Shown: positions 1 to 6,895 of the stretch, piece after piece
Position numbering within the stretch: the first letter of the stretch is position 1
Layout of the letters: each line of letters begins with the position of its first letter
Translations under genes and position numbers: made by a program
Assembly: GCF_001405015.1 (NCBI RefSeq)
Contig: NZ_CYZX01000006.1
Coordinates: 1-64,000 of the forward strand
Direction: 5' to 3'
From: Clostridium disporicum
Lineage (GTDB): Bacteria; Bacillota; Clostridia; Clostridiales; Clostridiaceae
Length of the DNA: 64,000 nucleotides
Notes under the pieces: model-generated
What the model was told of the DNA's origin: nothing
The model's input: the letters and a program-made list of their open reading frames with translations, nothing else
The model's database searches: none

Positions 1-86
1 GAATCATCTTCACTTGGTATAAAAGGAACCTGTAATGCAAATCCTATTTGTTGCATAGGAATCACATTTTTTGTGAAGTTTTTCAT
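1..86 (-). CDS. IS1182-like transposase, N-terminal fragment (partial)
   Basis: A minus-strand reading frame opens with ATG at 86-84 and stays open to the window edge, giving 28 residues that begin MKNFTKNVIPMQQIGFALQV and continue with a PFIPSEDDS segment. From memory, clostridial IS1182-family transposases begin with a similar short leader followed by a 'P.DDSVRLL' segment, so this is probably that protein's N-terminus. No good ribosome binding site lies upstream, which is not unusual for transposases. Most of the protein, including any catalytic residues, is outside the window, so the call rests on this short match and on the IS-like terminus next to it. Confidence 0.42.
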   Translation of the reverse strand, partial: MKNFTKNVIPMQQIGFALQVPFIPSEDD

Positions 87-104
87 ATTATTACTATGCG
101 CAAA

Positions 105-134
105 AAAGGAAGTTCAAATTCGAACTTCCTTTTC
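105..134. terminator. Perfect hairpin inside the IS end
   Basis: GGAAGTTC (108-115) pairs with GAACTTCC (122-129), flanked by A-rich and T-rich sequence, so it could terminate transcription in either direction. It lies between the IS end and the transposase start, where such a hairpin would insulate the transposase gene from outside transcription. Confidence 0.5.
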
Positions 135-180
135 TTTATCGGCAAATATCAATTTTTTTTTGATACAGCCCCTTTTTTGA

Positions 181-264
181 TTATATAAAGTTATTAAAGC
201 ATAAGAAAAATGACATGAATTAGAAATTATTATATAATTTCTTTAAGAATAAGGTTGATAAATA
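181..264 (+). repeat. Promoter/leader repeat, copy 1
   Basis: About 85 bases here match 3784-3868 with only a handful of differences. The shared block contains a near-consensus promoter and a stretch ending GGTTGATAAAT. After the block the two copies diverge: copy 1 leads into the 121-aa repeat protein, copy 2 into a small broken gene. Together they bracket about 3.5 kb of accessory genes. Confidence 0.75.
210..238 (+). promoter_or_regulatory. Promoter of the 121-aa protein gene
   Basis: ATGACA (210-215), a 17-base spacer and TATAAT (233-238) form a near-ideal sigma-A promoter about 50 bases before the start at 287. The same promoter occurs in the second copy of the repeat at 3814-3842. Confidence 0.65.
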
Positions 265-286
265 GAAGCCTAAAAAGGAGTATTAT

Positions 287-652
287 ATGAAAAGTTATTC
301 ACAAGAAGAGCTAGAGAATGCATTAAAAATTATATCTTCAACAATCAGTACATGTGAAAAGATACAACCAAAATTTAGAGAAGGTACGTCGCAGTTCTCC
401 CTTTTGAGAAATAGAATTAAAGCATTGAAAATCTCTAAATGCTTAATAGAAAATGACGGAAGCATAAAGGAATATATCGTAGATGATTTAGAAAAAGCAT
501 TACCACCGGTGATTTCAATTATTAATAAAACAGAGAAGGCTCAAAGTAAGTATGATGAAGGAAGTACCCAGTTTAAGAAATTTTCACCACTTATAGAAGC
601 AATGTATATTGCAAGAGCATTAATAACAAATGAAATTATTAAAAGAGAGTAA
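287..652 (+). CDS. Hypothetical protein made of two ~55-aa tandem repeats
   Basis: This 121-aa protein is not one I recognise. It consists of two homologous halves, about residues 4-54 and 62-114. Both follow the pattern ExA...I...I...EK.Q.K..EGT.QF......I.A..I...LI, and each half is predicted to be helical. There is no signal peptide or membrane segment. The start follows AAGGAG at a good distance, downstream of the strong promoter at 210-238. It is the first gene of an accessory patch that also holds an Imm-5-like protein and a resistance-type enzyme, so an immunity or adaptor role is conceivable, but nothing in the sequence shows a function. Confidence 0.75.
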   Translation: MKSYSQEELENALKIISSTISTCEKIQPKFREGTSQFSLLRNRIKALKISKCLIENDGSIKEYIVDDLEKALPPVISIINKTEKAQSKYDEGSTQFKKFSPLIEAMYIARALITNEIIKRE

Positions 653-751
653 TTTCAGTTTAAAGATGAGATTAAGAGTTTAACTAAGTTAAATAAAGTA
701 TAAGTTATAGAGCAGAGTTAAATACAAAAGTATATAAAAAAAGGAGTTATT

Positions 752-1279
752 ATGAGTAAAGTACGAAAAATGTTAGGCAAAGCTGATTCACCATATATTA
801 TTTCTCTTATGAGATTAATAGAAACACAAAGCAAAAATACAATTGTAAAATGGTGTAATAAATATGCAAGGGAGCATATTTTACCTATTTATGAAAAGGA
901 TTATCCTGAAGATTATAGGTTGAAAAATGCATTGAATGCAGTTGATGAATGGTTAGAAAGAAATATAAAATTAGCAGAAGCAAAGAAAATTATCAAAGAA
1001 GTTCAAATAGCTGCTAGAGAGGTAGAGGGGAATCCAGCTGCACAGGCTGCGGCAAGAGCAATTGGAGCAACAACGACAACAATTAATACTATAACAAGTT
1101 CATTAGGACTTGCGTTTTATGGTTCTGCGGCCATAGCATATTCATCTATTGGAACAAGTGAGAATATAGAAGTTTATGATGAAATTGCAGCAAGAGAGTG
1201 CAAAAAGATGGAAGAGGATTTGCGTAAAATTTCTATAAAGGATGAGCCTAATCCAGCTAAGATAAATTGGAAATGCTAA
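752..1279 (+). CDS. Putative immunity protein, Imm-5-like domain
   Basis: The 175-aa helical protein resembles the family annotated as 'putative immunity protein' with an Imm-5-like domain. It has the motif LPIYEKDYPEDYRLKNALNA near residues 43-62, a WL.R segment and an Ala-rich stretch (about residues 84-105, REVEGNPAAQAAARAIGA) followed by a hydrophobic Ala/Thr/Ser-rich helix. Family members are named for similarity to polymorphic-toxin immunity proteins, but most have no shown partner, and no toxin gene is visible here. The start has AAAGGAG seven bases upstream. The gene lies 99 bases after the repeat-protein gene with no clear terminator between them, so co-transcription is possible. Confidence 0.6.
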   Translation: MSKVRKMLGKADSPYIISLMRLIETQSKNTIVKWCNKYAREHILPIYEKDYPEDYRLKNALNAVDEWLERNIKLAEAKKIIKEVQIAAREVEGNPAAQAAARAIGATTTTINTITSSLGLAFYGSAAIAYSSIGTSENIEVYDEIAARECKKMEEDLRKISIKDEPNPAKINWKC

Positions 1280-1356
1280 ATTATAGAAGAATTACATGAT
1301 ACAATAAATATAATGATAATTATCTTAAATAATAGGAAAACTAGGCATTTACAGGG

Positions 1357-1374
1357 TGTCAAATACTTTTGACA
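1357..1374. promoter_or_regulatory. Palindromic operator 1 before the XRE gene
   Basis: TGTCAAA-TACT-TTTGACA is an 18-base near-perfect palindrome. A second site of the same design, sharing a TCAAA-ACTTTTGA core, lies 34 bases downstream measured centre to centre. Two matching sites about 65-100 bases before an XRE-type gene are what is expected for an autoregulating repressor; binding is inferred. Confidence 0.6.
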
Positions 1375-1390
1375 TGCGAAAAATAGGTAA

Positions 1391-1408
1391 TATCAAACAC
1401 TTTTGATG
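1391..1408. promoter_or_regulatory. Palindromic operator 2 before the XRE gene
   Basis: TATCAAACACTTTTGATG matches operator 1 at most positions of the TCAAA-N-ACTTTTGA core. The 34-base spacing, a little over three helical turns, would place two repressor dimers on roughly the same face of the DNA. Confidence 0.6.
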
Positions 1409-1456
1409 GTGAAAATTCATTTAAGGTTATAGATTAATAGTGCAGGAGGACATTGT

Positions 1457-2035
1457 ATGGAGATTGGAAAACAAATAAAAAAATATAGATCAGAAATGAA
1501 GCTTTCACAGGATGAGTTAGCTGAAAAGATATTTGTATCTCGTCAAACTATATCAAATTGGGAAAATAATAAGAGCTATCCTGATGTGAAAAGTTTATTA
1601 TTACTAAGCTCTCTTTTTAATGTCTCTCTTGACATATTAATTAAAGGAGACCTTGAAGAAATGAAAGAAAAAATTAAAACAGAAGACATTGATGGATTTA
1701 AACATGATAGTAATATATTTAGTATATTGTTATTGAGTACTATTTTATTACCTGTTCCACTTCTACGATTCATGGGATATGTTGGAGCTGGAATTTGGGG
1801 GTTGATTGCAATAGGTGCAATATATTATGCAATCCGAGTTGAAAAGTATAAAAAGAATTTTAATATCCAAACATATCGAGAAATTCTTGCCTTTTTTGAA
1901 GGAAAGGATATGAATGAGCTTGAAAAGAATCAGGAGTATGGGAAAAGACCATATCAGAAATTTTTATTAGCAATAGGTGCAGGTTTATTGACGATATTAG
2001 TAGCAGTTATCATGAGATATATATTATTTATATAA
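1457..2035 (+). CDS. XRE-family repressor with C-terminal membrane segments
   Basis: The 192-aa protein has an N-terminal helix-turn-helix of the Cro/C1 type (about residues 5-60, with LSQDELAEKIFVSRQTISNWE as its core). A linker follows, then two hydrophobic segments near 88-127 and a last one at about 168-191. Membrane-anchored XRE regulators of this layout are common in clostridia and often sit beside stress or resistance genes. GGAGG precedes the start by a normal distance. Two matching palindromes upstream suggest autoregulation, possibly with control of the ANT(6)-like gene that follows. What the membrane part senses is unknown. Confidence 0.85.
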   Translation: MEIGKQIKKYRSEMKLSQDELAEKIFVSRQTISNWENNKSYPDVKSLLLLSSLFNVSLDILIKGDLEEMKEKIKTEDIDGFKHDSNIFSILLLSTILLPVPLLRFMGYVGAGIWGLIAIGAIYYAIRVEKYKKNFNIQTYREILAFFEGKDMNELEKNQEYGKRPYQKFLLAIGAGLLTILVAVIMRYILFI

Positions 2036-2147
2036 TAAATAAAGAAACATATAATTATATGTATAAATTACCAATTAGTTTAGGTAAATGAAAGTTTAAT
2101 CGGTGATGATACTAGCAATTAAATGAGAATTTATTGGGGGATTATAA

Positions 2148-3026
2148 ATGCGTAATGAAAAAGAGATGTATGAGCTACTATTAAGTGTTGCTGAAAAAGA
2201 TGAGAGAATACACGCTGTATATATGAATGGTTCTAGAACTAATAAAAATGTTCCAAGAGATATTTTTCAAGATTATGATATTGTATATGTAGTAGATGAA
2301 ACTAGGGGTTTTATTGAAGATAAAAATTGGATTAAAAATTTTGGGGAAATACTGTATATGCAATACCCAGATGAATCTCCGTATTATCCTAGTGATAAGG
2401 AAAAATCCTATGGCTGGCTTATGCAGTTTGATGATGGAAATAGAATTGATTTACACGTGGAAACCATCGAAAGTGCTAGAGAAAATATTTTAAGTGATAA
2501 GCTATGTAAGATATTGTTGGATAAGGATAATATTTTGCCACAAATTCCTGAAGCTACTGATGAAGACTATTATGTAAAAAAGCCAACTGAAGAAGAATAC
2601 ATTGCTACATGTAATGAATTTTGGTGGTGTTCAAATAATATTGCTAAAGGATTATGGAGGCAAGAGATTCCATATGTACAGGACATGGCTAATCTTATTG
2701 TAAGAAAAGAATTAGAGAAGATGCTTTCTTGGAAGGTTGGTATTATTACAGATTTTTCAGTTAGTGTTGGAAAATCAGCAAAGTATATGTATAAGTGGTT
2801 GGATAAAAGTGACTGGGAATCATATCTTGCAACGTATTTTGGTGGAAATATTGAAGAGGCTTGGGACAGTGTAATGAGAATGTGCGATTTATTTAAAGAG
2901 ACTGCAATTTTTGTAGGTAAGGAATTAGGATATGAATATAATTCTTTAGAAGGAAGAAATGCTAGAGCGTTTTTAGAGCATGTACGACAATTACCAAAGG
3001 ATGCTATTGAAATAAACTTATTTTAA
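2148..3026 (+). CDS. ANT(6)-like aminoglycoside 6-adenylyltransferase
   Basis: This 292-aa protein belongs to the streptomycin adenylyltransferase family (about 280-300 aa), which transfers AMP from ATP to the 6-hydroxyl of streptomycin. The nucleotidyltransferase signature is present: NGSRTN (about 27-32) followed by FQDYDIVYVV (about 40-49), supplying two metal-binding aspartates, with a further conserved acidic strand at RIDLHVE. The C-terminal helical region with EFWWC and SWKVG motifs also matches ANT(6) proteins such as AadE. It clearly differs in sequence from the plasmid-borne aadE I recall, so substrate range is inferred. It lies 112 bases after the XRE gene, which may control it. 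No terminator is obvious downstream. Confidence 0.85.
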   Translation: MRNEKEMYELLLSVAEKDERIHAVYMNGSRTNKNVPRDIFQDYDIVYVVDETRGFIEDKNWIKNFGEILYMQYPDESPYYPSDKEKSYGWLMQFDDGNRIDLHVETIESARENILSDKLCKILLDKDNILPQIPEATDEDYYVKKPTEEEYIATCNEFWWCSNNIAKGLWRQEIPYVQDMANLIVRKELEKMLSWKVGIITDFSVSVGKSAKYMYKWLDKSDWESYLATYFGGNIEEAWDSVMRMCDLFKETAIFVGKELGYEYNSLEGRNARAFLEHVRQLPKDAIEINLF

Positions 3027-3585
3027 CTTTAATCAATACTTATAGTGAATTTTAAATCTTTATAATTTCTACATATTTTTTAGAATGAAGCACATCATAC
3101 GTAGGAAAGTTCAATTAAACTTATAAAATAAATTTGAAAATCTTAAGTTGTATTACTTGGGGGCTATTTTTTATGTGAGTATTTTTGTTATGTTGAACAT
3201 AAACAATGCAGGTTTATTTAAGAAACTATAAGAATAAAGTAAATAAGTTATTGAACTTATACCTTCAAAGAAAATGTTAAATGAAGTTGAGGGTATGAAG
3301 GATAAATTACGTAGATTAATTATTTTATTAAATTAAGCCAATATAGGAAATGATAGTAAATAAATATAGAAAAATAAACGCAAATGCACTATTTTATGGA
3401 AAATATTGTTTGAATTTAAAATATTTATAAAAAATAAATAAAAAAGGTTGCAACTGAATGAGTACTATGTTATTATAAATGAGTAGCAAAGTTGCTAACA
3501 AAAAAGTTTCATTTAGGTAAATAGTTTCTCGGAGATTAGAGATTATTATATCAATTTAGAATCTTTAATTTTAGGAGGAATATTT
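3027..3585. other. Gene-free AT-rich stretch
   Basis: No credible ORF is seen on either strand. A 15-base perfect palindrome (TTATGTT-G-AACATAA, 3188-3202) could be a protein binding site. The last ~150 bases form a long leader before the zinc-ribbon gene, including a GTAGCAAAGTTGCTAAC hairpin at about 3483-3499. An in-frame scrap of 20 codons at 3274-3336 has no ribosome binding site and is probably not a gene. Confidence 0.5.
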
Positions 3586-3738
3586 ATGACAGATAAAACA
3601 TTAAAATGTAGAGATTGTGGAAGTGAATTCGTATTTTCAGTAGGAGAACAAGAATTCTACAAAGAAAAAGGATTTACAAATGAGCCAACAAGATGTATAT
3701 CTTGTAGAAGAGCTAAAAAAGAACAAAATAGAAGATAA
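3586..3738 (+). CDS. Small zinc-ribbon protein (zf-trcl type)
   Basis: This 50-aa protein has two CxxC pairs, CRDC (residues 8-11) and CISC (37-40), separated by FVFSVGEQEFYKEKGF, and ends in a basic tail. That layout is the 'probable zinc-binding domain' family, a treble-clef-like zinc ribbon often found near cold-shock proteins in Firmicutes. It probably binds zinc and perhaps RNA; the function is not established. TAGGAGG lies seven bases before the start, and a perfect terminator hairpin follows directly, so it is a monocistronic unit with a long leader. Confidence 0.85.
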   Translation: MTDKTLKCRDCGSEFVFSVGEQEFYKEKGFTNEPTRCISCRRAKKEQNRR

Positions 3739-3753
3739 TTTTAGATTATTATA

Positions 3754-3782
3754 GGTTGTAGTTTAAACTACAACCTTTTTTA
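3754..3782 (+). terminator. Terminator of the zinc-ribbon gene
   Basis: GGTTGTAGTTT/AAACTACAACC is a 22-base perfect palindrome followed directly by a run of T, starting 15 bases after the stop codon. Confidence 0.85.
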
Positions 3783-3783
3783 T

Positions 3784-3868
3784 TTATATAAAGTGATTAA
3801 AAGTATAAGAAAAATGACATGAATTAGAAATTATTATATAATTCCTTTAAGAATCAGGTTGATAAATG
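3784..3868 (+). repeat. Promoter/leader repeat, copy 2
   Basis: This is the second copy of the ~85-base block at 181-264. It contains ATGACA (3814-3819), a 17-base spacer and TATAAT (3837-3842). Where copy 1 reads GATAAATAGAAG, copy 2 reads GATAAATGGAAT, which creates an ATG at 3866 just where the homology ends. Confidence 0.75.
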
Positions 3869-4169
3869 GAATTAAACATAAATGAAATTAATGAAATAAG
3901 TTCAGAAGAGCTTTACAAGAGTTTTTATGAACATAAACAATATAACTGATGAACAGATATGGACTACTATAACTTATATTAATAAAGCTTATATAAAAAG
4001 AGCGTTATTTTTAACTGGAGAAGATAAAATAGCTATAAAAGAGATGGTAGGGAAGTTAGTAGCTAAGAATAATATCAAATATGTAAATCAAGTAAAGAGC
4101 ATGGAAAAGTTAATGAGTGCTTTAGGCGTAAGAGTAATAAACGTAGATGGAAAGTTTAAAATAAAGTAA
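3866..4169 (+). pseudogene. Small gene of unknown function, probably frameshifted
   Basis: An ORF starting at 3866 just downstream of the repeated promoter codes for 27 residues, ending in LYKSFYEHKQYN, and stops at 3949. A second frame, shifted by +1, opens at 3927 and runs to 4169 (80 aa, MNINNITDEQIW at its start, mixed charged and helical). The second frame lacks a ribosome binding site and overlaps the first by 23 bases. The simplest reading is one gene of about 100 codons broken by a frameshift near 3940. Translational coupling of two small genes is possible. I recognise neither part. A convergent terminator follows. Confidence 0.45.
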
Positions 4170-4176
4170 GATATGA

Positions 4177-4216
4177 AATACCTCAGTGGATTATATTTTA
4201 AAACCACTGAGGTATT
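4177..4216. terminator. Bidirectional terminator
   Basis: AATACCTCAGTGG (4177-4189) pairs perfectly with CCACTGAGGTATT (4204-4216), with T-rich sequence on both sides when read from either strand. It separates the small gene ending at 4169 from the convergent metal-sensor gene. Confidence 0.85.
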
Positions 4217-4225
4217 ATTTGTTTT

Positions 4226-4504
4226 TTATTTAAGAAATCTATCTATTGCAGTATTTAATTTTTCAATAGCTTCTTCATCATCATTTTTAGCAGCATCAAT
4301 TATACAATGATTTATATGGTCTTGTAATAATATCTTTCCTACATTATTTAATGCGGATTTAACTGCTGCTATTTGAATTAATATTTCAGTGCAATCTTTT
4401 TCTTCAATACACATTCTTTTTATAGCTTCAGTATGACCTATTATTCTGGACATTCTATTTATTATTTGTTTTTGATTTGGATGCTTGTGGTCATGAGTAT
4501 TCAT
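4226..4504 (-). CDS. CsoR/RcnR-family metal-sensing repressor with an InrS-like ligand set
   Basis: This 92-aa all-helical repressor belongs to the DUF156 (CsoR/RcnR/FrmR) family. These tetramers bind G/C-tract DNA and release it when metal or another effector binds. Cys38, His63 and Cys67 have exactly the family spacing (C-x24-H-x3-C) of copper-sensing CsoR. His6 lies 32 residues before the Cys, the position used as a ligand in nickel-sensing RcnR and InrS, so the set reads H-C-H-C. The N-terminus is His-rich (HDHKH), so the His6 register could be chance. The gene follows the MATE gene by 18 bases in one operon. G/C-tract palindromes upstream of that operon are its likely operators. Confidence 0.9.
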   Translation of the reverse strand: MNTHDHKHPNQKQIINRMSRIIGHTEAIKRMCIEEKDCTEILIQIAAVKSALNNVGKILLQDHINHCIIDAAKNDDEEAIEKLNTAIDRFLK

Positions 4505-4522
4505 ATTGCAACTCCTTTCATT

Positions 4523-5896
4523 TTAGGAAATTTTAATTTCATCCCACTTTCCTTTTAAAAATCTACTTAATAGTATTATACTTCGAACTACTATATCAAG
4601 GGAATATGCTAACCATATACCAACTAATCCTAAATTAAATTTAACGGCAAATATATATCCAAATAATACTCTTATTCCCCATATACCTATTAATGTTGAG
4701 TACATAGGTAATTTAGTGTCACCAGCTCCTTGAAGTGCACTGCTAATTACTAATGTAATAGATAAAAATGGTTGAAATATGGCGATTATTCTTAATACTG
4801 TTACAACTAAGTTTTGAACTTCCAAATCGTCAGTAAACATTTTTGCTAATGAAGGAGCTGCTATAAAAAATATACTGCCTATTATGATCATTACTATAGT
4901 TGAAAGAAGGTTACATAAAAGACCATATCTCTTAGCAAATTTAGGATTATCAGCACCTAATTGACTTCCTATTAAAGTAGTTGCAGCAACTCCAAACCCC
5001 ATAGCTGGAAGGTATGAATAACTTTCAATAGTTCCAGCTATATTATGTGCTACATATGAAGAAGTTCCTAGTGATATAATTAATGAACCATAGGCAAGTT
5101 GTCCAAATCTCATTATTAGTTTTTCAATTCCTGCAGGAACACCAATTTTACTTATTGATAGTATTAAACCTTTATCAATGATCCATTTATCAAATAGCTT
5201 TAATTTTAAAGTCGTTTTACCTTTACAAAGACTAAATAGAAGTATACTAACTGTTATCACACGAGATATAGTTGTTGCTAATCCAGCTCCAATTATTCCT
5301 AGTCCTTTAAAATCAAATATCCCAAAAATTAAAATATAATTCAAAATAATATTTATAACATTGGCTACTATTGATGCTATCATAGGTGTTTTAGTATTAC
5401 CAGCTGCCCTTAGTGAACTTGATAATATTAATGATAGACTTAAAAATATACATGGAACTGCCACAACTATAAAATATGGCAATGCATATTCAAGGATATC
5501 GGAAGTTGCTCCTAAGGTTATTAAAATAGGTTTAGCAAATAAGAAGCTTATAAGCCCTATAATTAAACTAATTCCTGTAGTAAGGATAATAGCTTGTTTA
5601 ACAGTTTCAATTGCTTTTTCTTTATTTTTTAATCCTATATTTCTTGAAACTATTGCGGTAGTTCCAACACCTATAGCTGTAAAGAAGGCAATATAAATAT
5701 TATTTATCAGGTTAGTAGCTCCTATTCCAGCTATAGCATTAGGATGAAGCTTACCGGCAAACAAGGTATCAGTAGTACCAAGGAGCACTTGAAGTATATT
5801 TTCTATTATAACTGGTATAGCTAGAATTAATATGGATTTTATTTCATTCAGATATGATGGTTTATATAATATTTTCCTTGGATTTAATTCAATCAT
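4523..5896 (-). CDS. MATE-family efflux transporter
   Basis: A 457-aa, twelve-helix membrane protein of the MATE family (DinF/NorM branch, usual length 440-480). Such proteins export organic cations or other small molecules in exchange for Na+ or H+. The two internally related halves are visible: PVIIENILQVLLGTTDTLFAG-type sequence near the N-terminus and a GVPAGIEKLIMRFGQ segment at the start of the second half. It is the first gene of an operon with the CsoR-family repressor, which suggests metal- or effector-induced export. Pairing a MATE protein rather than a P-type ATPase or CDF pump with a CsoR-type sensor is unusual. The substrate is unknown. Confidence 0.9.
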   Translation of the reverse strand: MIELNPRKILYKPSYLNEIKSILILAIPVIIENILQVLLGTTDTLFAGKLHPNAIAGIGATNLINNIYIAFFTAIGVGTTAIVSRNIGLKNKEKAIETVKQAIILTTGISLIIGLISFLFAKPILITLGATSDILEYALPYFIVVAVPCIFLSLSLILSSSLRAAGNTKTPMIASIVANVINIILNYILIFGIFDFKGLGIIGAGLATTISRVITVSILLFSLCKGKTTLKLKLFDKWIIDKGLILSISKIGVPAGIEKLIMRFGQLAYGSLIISLGTSSYVAHNIAGTIESYSYLPAMGFGVAATTLIGSQLGADNPKFAKRYGLLCNLLSTIVMIIIGSIFFIAAPSLAKMFTDDLEVQNLVVTVLRIIAIFQPFLSITLVISSALQGAGDTKLPMYSTLIGIWGIRVLFGYIFAVKFNLGLVGIWLAYSLDIVVRSIILLSRFLKGKWDEIKIS

Positions 5897-5919
5897 AGTA
5901 TAGCCTCTCTTTTTAAAAT

Positions 5920-5932
5920 CCCTTATAGGGGG
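5920..5932. promoter_or_regulatory. G/C-tract operator-like site, proximal
   Basis: CCC-TTATA-GGGGG lies about 24 bases before the MATE start codon, in an otherwise very AT-rich region. Its TATAA may be the -10 of the MATE promoter read on the minus strand. G/C tracts of this kind are the usual binding sites of CsoR/RcnR-family repressors. Confidence 0.6.
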
Positions 5933-5952
5933 ATATTGAAATTGAAAAATAA

Positions 5953-5964
5953 CCCCCTAGGGGG
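5953..5964. promoter_or_regulatory. G/C-tract operator-like site, distal
   Basis: CCCCC-TA-GGGGG is a perfect palindrome flanked by TAA and (G)ATAA, close to the published CsoR-type operator designs. It is centred 32 bases from the proximal site and lies between the divergent MATE and ion-channel genes, so it could affect either. Confidence 0.65.
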
Positions 5965-6088
5965 GATAATTTGATTTTATAATACAACTTATGGAATATC
6001 AAGGAAAATGATACAAATTGGAAGAAGAGAATAACTTTTGATTTACACTTTTTTATTTGGATATACTTACAATAGAGGAGCTGATATT

Positions 6089-6877
6089 ATGGAGACAAAA
6101 TCACAGAGGTTTTTATATGAACTCTTTATGATGATTTTAGCTTTAGTAGTTGTAACTATAACTATAATACAATTAACTATGACGTTATCTAGTGAGATGG
6201 ATAGGATTATAACAATCATAGACAACGGAATATATATACTTTTTCTTTTAGATTATTTTACAAGATTAATAAAAAGTGAAAATAAGTGGAGTTTTATTAA
6301 AAATAATAAGATAGATTTGATAACCATAATACCTTTTAATTCATTATTTATGGCTCTTAGAATATTTAGATTTTTAAGAGTTACTGAATTTTTAAAGGCG
6401 CTTAAGGCTTTAAAGGCAACGGTCTTTATAAATAATATTGTCAAAAAAGTAAGAGTTGTTCTTAGGACTAATTATTTTAATTATGTACTTTTAATAACTA
6501 TTACTTTGATTTTTTCTTGTGCAGCATTTATATCTATCTTTGAAAATATAAGATTTAAGGATGCTCTTTGGTGGAGCTTTGTAACTACAACTACTGTAGG
6601 ATATGGGGATATTGCCCCTACTTCAGATTTAGGAAGGATAGTAGCAGTTATTCTTATGATTACAGGAGTAACTTTTATGGGTGTATTGACAGGAACTATA
6701 TCTACATATTTTTTAAGAAAAGATAGAGAGAGAAATAAAGGCGATTACAAATATGAAGCTATTGAAGAGATTAAAGAAAGATTAGATGATTTTGATAATC
6801 TTTCTAGGGGAGAGCTTGAAATTATTACAAAGGTATTATTGTCCTTGAAGGAAGAGAATGATGGTGATAAAGTGTGA
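6089..6877 (+). CDS. Voltage-gated-type potassium channel
   Basis: The 262-aa membrane protein has a voltage-sensor-like N-terminal bundle of four helices, including a basic S4-type segment (MALRIFRFLRVTEFLKALKA). A pore loop with the K+ selectivity filter TTTVGYGD follows, then a last helix and a ~45-residue charged cytoplasmic tail that may form a coiled coil. This is the Kv-like channel layout (usual bacterial length 220-290). The start is set at 6089 because GAGGAG lies just upstream. A longer in-frame start at 6038 lacks such a site and would add 17 residues. Confidence 0.9.
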   Translation: METKSQRFLYELFMMILALVVVTITIIQLTMTLSSEMDRIITIIDNGIYILFLLDYFTRLIKSENKWSFIKNNKIDLITIIPFNSLFMALRIFRFLRVTEFLKALKALKATVFINNIVKKVRVVLRTNYFNYVLLITITLIFSCAAFISIFENIRFKDALWWSFVTTTTVGYGDIAPTSDLGRIVAVILMITGVTFMGVLTGTISTYFLRKDRERNKGDYKYEAIEEIKERLDDFDNLSRGELEIITKVLLSLKEENDGDKV

Positions 6878-6893
6878 GATATGCTCACACTTT
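6869..6893. terminator. Bidirectional terminator overlapping the channel stop codon
   Basis: AAAGTGTGAG (6869-6878) pairs perfectly with CTCACACTTT (6884-6893) across a five-base loop. The 5' arm contains the last codon and the TGA of the channel gene. The convergent histidine kinase gene ends two bases further on. Confidence 0.85.
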
Positions 6894-6895
6894 AT

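Larger units (their letters stand above)
1..172 (-). mobile_element. End of an IS1182-like insertion sequence, cut by the left edge
   Basis: A GGGGCTGTATCAAA-type terminus, typical of several clostridial IS elements, lies on the minus strand at about 172 to 159. Inside it come a short TATCAA/TTGATA inverted repeat (147-165), a hairpin (108-129) and the first codons of a minus-strand ORF. Together these look like the 5' end of an insertion sequence reading leftwards out of the window. The exact element end and any target-site duplication cannot be fixed because the other end is not visible. The promoter-leader repeat starts immediately to the right, so the element may have inserted beside it. 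Confidence 0.5.

Noticed and set aside
3274..3336. 20-codon frame in the gap after the ANT(6)-like gene
   Set aside because: No ribosome site, no promoter and no sign of conservation by composition.
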